A DNA stretch of 22,493 nucleotides, taken from IMG/VR virus record IMGVR_UViG_3300018041_000076, positions 1 through 22,493 of that record; one strand, given 5' to 3'. Source of the stretch: a virus. The notes under the pieces were generated by a model. That model made no database searches. It worked only from the letters and a program-made list of their open reading frames with translations, and was not told where the DNA came from. This document shows positions 16,087 to 22,493 of the stretch, in pieces (the stretch's first letter is position 1; each line of letters starts with the position of its first letter). A program made the translations under genes and the position numbers.

Positions 16087-17994
16087 TTATTGTTCCTTAA
16101 TATTTGATTCGTCTAATAATGAGCTATCATTGGCCTTTTTTTCAAAAACCATTTGCTTTTTTGCAACCGGAATAGATTTAAGCATACTTTTATGCTTGAG
16201 GAAATGCGTATTACTTTCTAAAGCTAGTGGTGAACCACCTTTAAAATCAACTTTAAGTTTATCATTACTGTTATAATCATTTTTCATACCAGCAACACCC
16301 AACCTATCTTTTCCAAAATTATCATCTTGGGTATTACGTTTAGATACTTTTTCTTTTGGACGGCCTAATTCAGCTTCGTCTTCATTATAACCATCAGGTA
16401 CGTTTGCTGGGTCTGATTCCATTCTACCTTGACCATATAGCGAAGCTAAATCATGAGGTGTACCATATGACTTACCTGATTCAATAGGATCATTACCTTC
16501 GTTTTCAATTTGAGATAAACGGAATTTACGCATCACATCTGAACGAATTAAATCTCTATATTCATCGTATTGGTCTTCACTTAAGTGGAAGATATTATCA
16601 TAGATATAATCTGATGGGAATAGGTTTGAGTTAACCATTTGTTCAGCTAAATCCATTTTCTCCTTCATCAATGCAATTCTTTCTTGATCGTAAATGATTG
16701 AAGGTGTTGTTAATGAAATTTCAAAGTTAGCTAATTGTTCATCACGGTATCCTTGAGTATATAAATGGACTATCGCGATCTTATATAACTCCGATGTTAC
16801 TATGCGTTGAATACGCTCAATTGTGCGAGCAAAACGGATATCTTGCGCTGCCAATGTAGCTTTCCCATCTGTGTTTTCATCGTAACCCATAAACGCTTTA
16901 GGCACTTTAAGGGCTGCAAATAATTTGTCTCTTAAGTATTCAACATCCTGGATACCATCCCATTGTAGACCGTTTAGGTTTTCAATTTTAGTTGATGTAT
17001 CATTACCTCTTACTGGGATGTAAAAATCCTCAAGTAAGTTTTGCATGTTATATTTTAGGTTATATTCACCTGTTTGTTGATCAACATATGGAGTACGTTT
17101 CATTTTAGAAACTGTTTTCTCCATAAATGCATCAATCTCTTGGGGAGGGATAGAACCAACATTCATGTAGTAAATACGTCTTTCAGGTGCACGTACAATC
17201 CTGTGGATTAACATTGCATCTTCCATTAACGTGTACTGCTTAAATAATTTACGAGCTGGTTCAATATAACTTCTACCATAAGGTAAGAAATTCATATCCG
17301 TTAAAAGACGGAAATGAGCCATTTCATAATTATCAAAAATGATTGAGTTTTGGTTTCCACTACCCCCAGGTACATTGTAGTAGCCATAATCTGAGGCTGC
17401 TACTCCTTCTGGGTCAAATCTATATTCTACTTTAGCAGGATTTTCTTTATCAGCACCTTCTAATCTTTCAATATGGAATGCTGTATAAGGGATAACGTTA
17501 TATACCCCAAATTTTTCTGCTACTTCTAATTTCAAAAAGAAATCACCATATTTACACATATTACGAATCCAAGGCCAAAGGTTGAATTCAATATTTAATA
17601 CGTCGTAAAATAAGTTATAAAGGATTTTTTGAATATCTTCATCCGAAGAACGAATAGATAATACTTCACCCTGATCATTTTTTAGAGTACTTTCATCAGC
17701 AATTATATCAAGAGCAGATGCGATGATAGCATCTGTATCCATCGCATCATAATCTGAGTATAATGAGGGTCTTAAGTATTGGTAATTAAAATTAGTTTGT
17801 TGACCATATAATGAGGTAGATGAATTAGTATAAATTCTATTAAATCTATCTACTAAAGCATTAGTTTGCAAGTCTCCGGATTGTTGGATGCTATTAACAT
17901 CAAACACTTTAAGTTGGTTGCCACCAGTATTACGGAGAACTACATCCGTAGAAAATAATCGTTGTAATCTGGGGAATAATCCTTTATCTGCCAT
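16087..17994 (-). CDS. 20: Portal vertex protein, gp20-like
   Basis: The 635-residue product is somewhat longer than T4 gp20 (524). Family landmarks are DAIIASALDIIADEST near residue 90, NLWPWIRNMCKYGDFFLKLE at about 138-157, RAPERRIYYMNVGSIPPQEI in the middle, and LKVPKAFMGYDENTDGKATL with the following AAQDIRFARTIERIQ at about 365-400. Twelve copies form the ring at the packaging vertex that binds the terminase, later the neck. The C-terminal 100 residues (from about 520) are polar and low in hydrophobics and look disordered. It follows the terminase gene by 23 nt, with a motif A copy directly abutting the terminase stop codon. In T4, genes 18 and 19 lie between these two; they are missing here. 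Confidence 0.95.
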   Translation of the reverse strand: MADKGLFPRLQRLFSTDVVLRNTGGNQLKVFDVNSIQQSGDLQTNALVDRFNRIYTNSSTSLYGQQTNFNYQYLRPSLYSDYDAMDTDAIIASALDIIADESTLKNDQGEVLSIRSSDEDIQKILYNLFYDVLNIEFNLWPWIRNMCKYGDFFLKLEVAEKFGVYNVIPYTAFHIERLEGADKENPAKVEYRFDPEGVAASDYGYYNVPGGSGNQNSIIFDNYEMAHFRLLTDMNFLPYGRSYIEPARKLFKQYTLMEDAMLIHRIVRAPERRIYYMNVGSIPPQEIDAFMEKTVSKMKRTPYVDQQTGEYNLKYNMQNLLEDFYIPVRGNDTSTKIENLNGLQWDGIQDVEYLRDKLFAALKVPKAFMGYDENTDGKATLAAQDIRFARTIERIQRIVTSELYKIAIVHLYTQGYRDEQLANFEISLTTPSIIYDQERIALMKEKMDLAEQMVNSNLFPSDYIYDNIFHLSEDQYDEYRDLIRSDVMRKFRLSQIENEGNDPIESGKSYGTPHDLASLYGQGRMESDPANVPDGYNEDEAELGRPKEKVSKRNTQDDNFGKDRLGVAGMKNDYNSNDKLKVDFKGGSPLALESNTHFLKHKSMLKSIPVAKKQMVFEKKANDSSLLDESNIKEQ

Positions 17995-18006
17995 TTTCTA
18001 ATTTTG

Positions 18007-18017
18007 TTATAAATATA
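18007..18017 (-). promoter_or_regulatory. Motif A copy between terminase and portal genes
   Basis: The sense strand reads TAA (terminase stop) directly followed by TATATTTATAA and CAAAATTAG, with 12 nt between the motif and the portal ATG at 17994. Confidence 0.5.
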
Positions 18018-19592
18018 TTATAGTAGCCACTTTATGCTCTCATCTTTACCCCCTATATCCATATTGTATGGGTTTTGGGCGCTATTTGCTGAGTATACAC
18101 CACTGTAACTAGTTTTGTTTGTTTTAACTGCCCCTAAAGCTGCGCGAGCGGAGTCTAAACTCTGCTGTTGAAACTTGAGCGACGTATCTCTCAGGAACAT
18201 ACCAATTCCAAATGACATAACCAAGTCATCATTGTAGCCACTTTGAGCTTCTGGTCTACCATTCCTCCAAATAAATACTTTCATTTCTTCTAATAGTCGT
18301 TTGGAACGAATAGTTACTGATTGGTCACCAACAAATTCTCTAAATTTATTAATACATAGAGGTCTTGTTCTCATTGACATTGTAAACCCAGGAACCATTT
18401 CACTATTGCCTTCGAATACTCTAAGATAAGATTCAGCAGTTAATTGATCGGATTTTGGTGATTGGTATAAGTTTCTATATCCTCTCTCTTGGATAGCATC
18501 TAATGTTGCCCATCCAATGTTGGCGTTTTCTACTACCAACATAGCGTTATTATATTCAGTAGCTAGACCTGTAAGGAAATATCCAAATTCTTTAGGTGGA
18601 AGTTGACCTTTATATTCTGCTACTTGAGTATTTGTTGCAATATCCATTATATGGCATGCAGAAAAATCTTTACCATCACCTCGGGCAACGTCAGCAATAA
18701 CCATATATTCTCTAGAGTAATCAGCGGCTTCCCAAATCCATAGGTTTTGATCTACACCTCTACGTTCTAGTGGGTCTTGGATTGTTGTTTCCTTAATAAA
18801 CTCTATCCATTCAGAATGGAATACAGTATCCCCTGAGGTACTAAAATCACAGTCACATTCCTGAGCAGCCATTCTAGGATCACCTAGTAATTCATCTTGA
18901 CGTTTTCTCCAAGCTTCATCTCGTTCGGGGTGAACCCACCACGGTAATTTAATTGGAAGGAAATCATTTTCATTATTTTCTGCTGAAACCCATGTTTTAT
19001 GAAACCAGTTACCTGTACCATAAGGGGTAGATAATACAATAGCACCACCACCAGTAGCTAGGGTTTGTTGAGCTGAGGCCCATATTTCACCAATTTGGTC
19101 AATAAATGCTGCCTCATCTACTAATAGCAAAGAAACGGCTTCCGATCTACCAGCATCACTACTTGCTGAGGTTGCTTTAATTTGGGAACCATTATTTAGT
19201 CTAAGAGATAATTTATTATTCTCATCTGCTGGTATTTTAAGCCACGAAGGTAAGTTATCATACATAAACTTAACCTTTGTAACCATGTTACGAGCGGTTT
19301 CCTGCTTTGTCGCAATACATAGAATATTTTTATCCTTATGAAATAACATCATCCATAAAGAATACCCAGCAGATAAGGTTGATATACCCAACTGTCGGGA
19401 TTTTAGAATAATTGAATATGGGTTATCTCGTAAAAGGTGTAATGTTTTTTCTTGAAATGGGTATAAGTTAAATATAACACGGCCACGTTGTGGGTGCTGA
19501 ATGTGGCAGTATTTTTTCATAAAATGAGCTGGATCTTGAGCGCATTTTAAATATTCCTGCCTAATTACTGATTTTAAATCTTGTTGACTCAT
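18018..19592 (-). CDS. 17: Large terminase subunit, gp17-like
   Basis: The 524-residue product has the packaging ATPase and the headful nuclease. Walker A is SRQLGIST (65-72), Walker B with catalytic Glu is LLLVDEAAF (155-163), and the coupling motif is STP (188-190). In the nuclease domain Asp301 in IADVARGDGKD, the Glu of VVENANIG and the Asp pair of GYNDDLVMSF are in the places of the three acidic metal ligands of T4 gp17. The protein would cut concatemers and pump DNA through the portal. It is shorter than T4 gp17 (610). The start overlaps the stop of the upstream membrane-protein gene (ATGA). No small terminase subunit (gp16) is recognisable next to it. Confidence 0.96.
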   Translation of the reverse strand: MSQQDLKSVIRQEYLKCAQDPAHFMKKYCHIQHPQRGRVIFNLYPFQEKTLHLLRDNPYSIILKSRQLGISTLSAGYSLWMMLFHKDKNILCIATKQETARNMVTKVKFMYDNLPSWLKIPADENNKLSLRLNNGSQIKATSASSDAGRSEAVSLLLVDEAAFIDQIGEIWASAQQTLATGGGAIVLSTPYGTGNWFHKTWVSAENNENDFLPIKLPWWVHPERDEAWRKRQDELLGDPRMAAQECDCDFSTSGDTVFHSEWIEFIKETTIQDPLERRGVDQNLWIWEAADYSREYMVIADVARGDGKDFSACHIMDIATNTQVAEYKGQLPPKEFGYFLTGLATEYNNAMLVVENANIGWATLDAIQERGYRNLYQSPKSDQLTAESYLRVFEGNSEMVPGFTMSMRTRPLCINKFREFVGDQSVTIRSKRLLEEMKVFIWRNGRPEAQSGYNDDLVMSFGIGMFLRDTSLKFQQQSLDSARAALGAVKTNKTSYSGVYSANSAQNPYNMDIGGKDESIKWLL

Positions 19593-20170
19593 TTTCCAAT
19601 TTTCCAGTACATACGGCCTGATAGAACTGGTTGGAAATCTTGATTAACCCCTAGCCCAAAACCGTATATGTTCTTTTTTTTACTTTTAAATAATAACTCC
19701 CCACCTAAATAATTTAACTGGTCTGATCTACCTTGCAATCCTAAACCCCAATAAAATTCATTTTTATTTAAATAAATTTCTTTTGTTATTGTAGTGGTAG
19801 GAATTAAAATATTAGTTCTAATATCTCTTGCTAGGATAGTATTACGAGTAATTGTGTCATTTATGATAGCATACCCTAATGTATCTATTTTAAGAGTATC
19901 TGAGTAAAAATACTTTGCATAGTAATTTCTTAGAATAGATAAAGTATCAATAGGTACCTGGAAAGTATCAATTTCGGTTATGATTTTAGTTTTCCATTTT
20001 GGAACATAAGTTTCCTTAAAGGTTTCAACTGTATCGTACCGCACCTCAACTCTGGTAATTACCTCAGGTTCTGCTAATTCTCCTTCACCACTACAAGATC
20101 GCATTAAAAGAATAATTATAACCAATACTACAATAAGTAGCGTTTGAATATTTTTAAAGAAGTCCTTCAA
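19589..20170 (-). CDS. Membrane-anchored protein with a beta-rich C-terminus, possible spanin-like role
   Basis: The 193-residue product has one hydrophobic segment at 9-24 (QTLLIVVLVIIILLMR), then Cys26 and a long periplasmic-type region with many Thr, Asp and Ile, including DTVETFKETYVP, TEIDTFQVPIDTL and DTLKIDTLGYAIINDT. The last 55 residues have alternating beta-strands with glycines (FYWGLGLQG, NIYGFGLGVNQD, GRMYWKIG) like an outer-membrane or barrel edge. A similar layout (N-terminal anchor plus 'DT'-rich region) is common in unassigned phage proteins of Bacteroidota, where a lysis or envelope role has been suspected; here this is inference. The lipobox is poor (LMRSC), so a lipoprotein is unlikely. 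It overlaps its upstream neighbour by 17 nt and the terminase by 4 nt. Confidence 0.75.
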   Translation of the reverse strand: MKDFFKNIQTLLIVVLVIIILLMRSCSGEGELAEPEVITRVEVRYDTVETFKETYVPKWKTKIITEIDTFQVPIDTLSILRNYYAKYFYSDTLKIDTLGYAIINDTITRNTILARDIRTNILIPTTTITKEIYLNKNEFYWGLGLQGRSDQLNYLGGELLFKSKKKNIYGFGLGVNQDFQPVLSGRMYWKIGK

Positions 20171-20519
20171 GTTCTTTCTTTATTTTCGTAAGTTCTTTTA
20201 AACGCTTTGTTAGTTCATCCTTTTCACTACCTTCTGCTTTCTTCCATTTATTAACTACAGATTTCATTTCTTTAGTAGTTTGTTGAAGTTTATTAGCAAT
20301 TTTAGATACGGAGTCTTTTTTAGCAGCTTTCAAATCTGATGATGATGGTCCTTCTTCATCTTCCTCGGATAAAGCTTGACCTAAATCATCAGCCTTTGAT
20401 TTAGTAAGATCTAATTCTTTATTAAGATCTTGTTGTGCCTTAATATCCTCAGGATCGGCTTCATTCAACATAGAAATAATTTCTTCGCGCAAATATGCTT
20501 TAAACTCAGATTTCTTCAT
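20154..20519 (-). CDS. Small charged helical protein, function unknown
   Basis: The 121-residue product begins MKKSEFKAYLREEIISMLNE, a helix type seen at the start of many unassigned marine-phage proteins. A polar acidic linker (SEEDEEGPSSSD) follows at about 51-62, then a lysine- and glutamate-rich coiled-coil-like C-terminal half (KIANKLQQTTKEMKSVVNKW). It precedes the membrane-protein gene with a 17-nt overlap and carries a motif A copy 13 nt before its start, so it opens the unit that leads to the terminase. Position next to gp17 could suggest a small terminase, but I see no helix-turn-helix and do not claim it. Confidence 0.72.
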   Translation of the reverse strand: MKKSEFKAYLREEIISMLNEADPEDIKAQQDLNKELDLTKSKADDLGQALSEEDEEGPSSSDLKAAKKDSVSKIANKLQQTTKEMKSVVNKWKKAEGSEKDELTKRLKELTKIKKELEGLL

Positions 20520-20532
20520 TTTATAATTTTTG

Positions 20533-20543
20533 TTATAAATATA
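20533..20543 (-). promoter_or_regulatory. Motif A copy at the head of the terminase unit
   Basis: The sense strand reads TAA (stop of the kinase-like gene) directly followed by TATATTTATAA and CAAAAATT, with 13 nt before the ATG at 20519. The arrangement is nearly identical to the copy before the portal gene. Confidence 0.5.
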
Positions 20544-21077
20544 TTAAAGTTCTATAACATTCAACATTTGATGAATTCGTTCTTCAGTGGTACCTGAGAT
20601 GGTGGTAAAGTTTTTAATTCTGTGATTATATTTACTGATTAAACGACTAATCATTAAGTCAATAGTTCTTCTATATTGAGCATCTGTTTCACGAACGCCA
20701 TTATCTTCAATTTCTACACCTTCAGGAGATACATAAAAGATATAGTCATACTCTCTAATTAGATGACCAGCTAATGTTTCAAAATCTTCTTTATCATAAA
20801 TGTCCATTGAAGTAGAACAATTAGCAAATGCCATAACATCAATTACAGTACGATCTGTAATAATGTTTTCTTGCATCAATTCGCTTGACCGTTCTGCTAA
20901 AAATACACATTGACCCTTTAATGTTGAATCAGTATTCAATGGAATACCTTGAGCCATTAGTTCTTTAGAACGCTCTGTTCTAAAATTGTAATCTTTAAAA
21001 TAATCTAGCTCCTGAAGAGCCTTAACAAGTGTGGTTTTTCCTACACTCATTGTTCCGCATAATCCTATTTTTGCCAT
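20544..21077 (-). CDS. P-loop kinase-like protein (AAA_28 / NadR-like type)
   Basis: The 177-residue product has Walker A GTMSVGKT (8-15) right after a first beta-strand (AKIGLC), then RTERSKELMAQGIPLN, a strand with ITDRTVIDVMAFANC that supplies the Asp-Arg pair typical of nucleoside and nucleotide kinases, and DYIFYVSPEGVEIEDNGVRE before an arginine-rich lid-like helix (DAQYRRTIDLMISRLI). This layout matches the AAA_28 family, which includes the ribosylnicotinamide kinase domain of NadR and many phage proteins. The substrate could be a nucleoside, nucleotide or nicotinamide riboside and cannot be decided from the sequence. Its start overlaps the cupin gene by 13 nt, so the two are probably made together. 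Confidence 0.85.
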   Translation of the reverse strand: MAKIGLCGTMSVGKTTLVKALQELDYFKDYNFRTERSKELMAQGIPLNTDSTLKGQCVFLAERSSELMQENIITDRTVIDVMAFANCSTSMDIYDKEDFETLAGHLIREYDYIFYVSPEGVEIEDNGVRETDAQYRRTIDLMISRLISKYNHRIKNFTTISGTTEERIHQMLNVIEL

Positions 21078-21448
21078 TCTCTATAAATTCTATAACTGTC
21101 TGAATCAAAATGTTCTGTACTAACTTCAAATATAACCCCATCAGTTAGTGCTTTTAATTGGTGGGGTTGACCTGGGTATTGTCTCACGCTATCACCTTCT
21201 CGTAATTGTTGTTCATGAACTGTACCTGTTTCAGTATCTACCCAACGATACAAAAATTCTCCCTCATTGACAAACCAAGTTTCATCTTTTTCTAAATGAT
21301 AGTGCATACTAAAGTTACAACCTTTTTTAAACACTAATAACTTACCACAATAGAGTTCATTATTTTCAAAAATAATCTCATGCCCCCAACCTTTGGGAAC
21401 ATTACACTCCTTACACTCTGTAGCATTAAAAACTATTGGTTTTTCCAT
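21065..21448 (-). CDS. Small cupin, sugar-phosphate isomerase-like
   Basis: The 127-residue product is a single-domain cupin. The first cupin motif reads NFSMHYHLEKDETWFVNEGE (45-64) with His49, His51 and Glu55/Glu56 as likely metal ligands; the second is REGDSVRQYPGQPHQLKA with His96. KGWGHEIIFENNELYCGKLL (19-38) is the usual lead-in of cupins related to type II mannose-6-phosphate isomerase. It may bind a sugar or sugar nucleotide, but similar single cupins also act as oxygenases or binding proteins, so the activity is open. It starts 1 nt after the stop of the 92-residue gene and overlaps the kinase-like gene by 13 nt. Confidence 0.88.
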   Translation of the reverse strand: MEKPIVFNATECKECNVPKGWGHEIIFENNELYCGKLLVFKKGCNFSMHYHLEKDETWFVNEGEFLYRWVDTETGTVHEQQLREGDSVRQYPGQPHQLKALTDGVIFEVSTEHFDSDSYRIYREWQK

Positions 21449-21449
21449 A

Positions 21450-21728
21450 TTAGTTTCTATAGTCTGAGAGTTGGTTTTTCATGGATTGGTTTTTATAATA
21501 AGGCAACCCTTCACGTTCTTGCATAACTTCCATATAACTATCATAATCGTATAAATTTCCATTTAAGTAGTATGATTTTGTATGAGGAGAATCTCTTTCA
21601 AAGGGTTCTATTGCTGGACCATCCCATCTATGAAATCTCCAATTTTCTTCATCTTGAAATTTGATTAAATGGAGTTTTGCACCTTGATTTTTAATGGTCT
21701 TGTACTCGTATAATTTTTCTCTAGCCAT
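21450..21728 (-). CDS. Small phage protein with a WDGPA...YYLNG motif
   Basis: The 92-residue product contains WRFHRWDGPAIEPFERDSPH (31-50) and KSYYLNGNLYDYDSYMEVMQ. The 'H R . D G P A . . . . . . . W/Y y . N G' pattern is the unit of a widespread repeat in phage and large-virus proteins, normally present several times; here there is one copy with a short helical tail. Its function is not known in any case I can name. It lies 9 nt after the FAD-dehydrogenase gene and 1 nt before the cupin gene, so it belongs to the same operon. Confidence 0.75.
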   Translation of the reverse strand: MAREKLYEYKTIKNQGAKLHLIKFQDEENWRFHRWDGPAIEPFERDSPHTKSYYLNGNLYDYDSYMEVMQEREGLPYYKNQSMKNQLSDYRN

Positions 21729-21737
21729 AACTTTATA

Positions 21738-22493
21738 TTAATAATTTTCGAAGAATTCTGGGTATTCTTCATTGTGTTTTTCTAAAATATAATCTGTAAC
21801 ATAAATTCCTTGTGCTCCTGATACTGTAATACCTCTTGCACTTAATGCATCACCTACAAAGTGAACATTATCAAAATCAATCAATGATAAATCATCATAA
21901 TTAACTAATGGTTCAGGTGATAGATACTTAACTTCAGGAATGTAAACACCCCAATCGTCACCCAATGTAGGAAATACTTTCTTCATATCCTCGATAAAAT
22001 CATCAATGTATGAATAGTAACCTTGGAATGCTTCTCTTACTTCATCCATTTCACTAATGGTAACAGCACTTACATTTTCACCTTCAGAAGTTGTAGATGG
22101 AGTACGTGTAGGGCTATAGTATAAACCTGTACCATCTTTATTTACCTTAGAAACTAAATCTCTAGACCATTTGAATGGTTCTTCAATGCCCTGAACTTCC
22201 ATTAGGATACCAAAATTGGTCATGTCGTTTCTGTATTTTTCGTCTTTTTTGGCATGCCCGTTATATGAATGGTCTCCATACGTTTCCTCAACGGCAACAT
22301 AAGCTGCGTTGTTGTTTGTACAGAAAGAGCGTAGCGATACTCCCTCGTCATCAAATTTTCTATATAGTTTGAAGTCATAACTAATATCAATTAGTTTCTG
22401 GAAGTGTTTTTGTGGTGCCTCAAATCGCACCCCAATTTGTACTGGTTTTGGTTCAGTAGGTAATTCGTAATCATCTGCTAATTGTTTACCAAA
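21738..22493 (-). CDS. FAD-dependent dehydrogenase, COG2509-like, C-terminal part
   Basis: The frame stays open from the stop at 21738-21740 to the window edge, giving 251 visible codons; the N-terminus with the dinucleotide-binding fold lies outside. A GTG at 22430 is an internal valine, not the start, because 21 sense codons precede it. Visible family landmarks: PVQIGVRFEAP, LRSFCTNNNAAYVA, YNGHAKK, TNFGILMEV, and near the end NVHFVGDALSARGITVSGAQ with GIYVTDYIL, the C-terminal FAD-contact helix. These follow in the same order as in bacterial FAD-dependent dehydrogenases of COG2509 ('IGVR.E', 'R.FCTNP.G', 'NGHS', 'TNFALLV', 'GDGAG.SRGI..A...G'). The substrate of the family is not established. 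One change from the usual GDGAG is GDALS. It heads the cupin-kinase operon as far as visible. Confidence 0.85.
   Translation of the reverse strand, partial: FGKQLADDYELPTEPKPVQIGVRFEAPQKHFQKLIDISYDFKLYRKFDDEGVSLRSFCTNNNAAYVAVEETYGDHSYNGHAKKDEKYRNDMTNFGILMEVQGIEEPFKWSRDLVSKVNKDGTGLYYSPTRTPSTTSEGENVSAVTISEMDEVREAFQGYYSYIDDFIEDMKKVFPTLGDDWGVYIPEVKYLSPEPLVNYDDLSLIDFDNVHFVGDALSARGITVSGAQGIYVTDYILEKHNEEYPEFFENY

Noticed and set aside
19589-20170. Lipoprotein signal in the membrane protein
   Set aside because: The residues before Cys26 (LMRS) do not fit a lipobox, and an arginine sits at the end of the hydrophobic stretch, so a plain membrane anchor is more likely.
20154-20519. The 121-residue protein as the small terminase subunit
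   Set aside because: Position would fit, but no DNA-binding motif or recognisable gp16 pattern is seen; it resembles generic charged helical phage proteins.
22430-22430. GTG at 22430 as start of the FAD-enzyme gene
   Set aside because: The frame continues upstream for 21 sense codons to the window edge and PVQIGVRFE is a conserved internal block, so the gene is simply cut by the window.

Overview
The window is a late, structural stretch of a tailed-phage (myovirus) genome with T4-like head and neck genes. All supported genes lie on the minus strand, so transcription runs from high to low coordinates. The DNA is AT-rich, genes are packed with short gaps or overlaps, and most starts lack a clear Shine-Dalgarno site and have A-rich leaders instead. 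That translation style and some protein features would suit a Bacteroidota host, but this is inference; no host gene, tRNA or att site is visible.

In transcription order: (1) 22493-20544 is an accessory module. It holds the C-terminal part of a FAD-dependent dehydrogenase (COG2509-like, cut by the window edge), a 92-residue protein with a phage DGPA/NG motif, a cupin and a P-loop kinase-like protein. (2) 20519-18018 holds a small charged protein, a membrane-anchored protein with a beta-rich tail, and the large terminase. (3) 17994-12405 holds the portal, four proteins without assigned function in the place where T4 keeps its prohead-core genes, and the gp21-like prohead protease, ending in an intrinsic terminator. 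(4) 12185-9480 holds a very acidic gp22-like scaffold and the gp23-like major capsid protein, again closed by a terminator. (5) phoH forms its own unit (9383-8649) with a third terminator. (6) 8569-5912 holds gp13-like, gp14-like and gp15-like neck and tail-completion proteins. (7) 5882-1 holds a 1673-residue collagen-like fibre protein and the N-terminal part of a second fibre or adhesin gene.

The genes fit together as head assembly and DNA packaging (terminase, portal, protease, scaffold, capsid), head-tail joining (gp13/14/15-like) and host recognition (fibres). Tail sheath and tube genes (gp18, gp19), which sit between gp17 and gp20 in T4, are absent here, so the order is rearranged.

The most interesting signals not explained by genes are two families of short intergenic motifs. 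One, sense strand ATATTTATAA, occurs in six gene gaps and is the exact reverse complement of a TATAAATA-containing word, that is, the T4 late-promoter core pointing the wrong way. The other, sense ATATGTATAnTCGnTAA, occurs just after two terminators and ahead of the scaffold and phoH genes. Other points are a sequence block shared by the capsid protein and an unassigned head-region protein, and a 279-bp higher-order repeat with in-phase glycine interruptions in the collagen-like fibre. I see no defence system, CRISPR array, insertion sequence or RNA gene.
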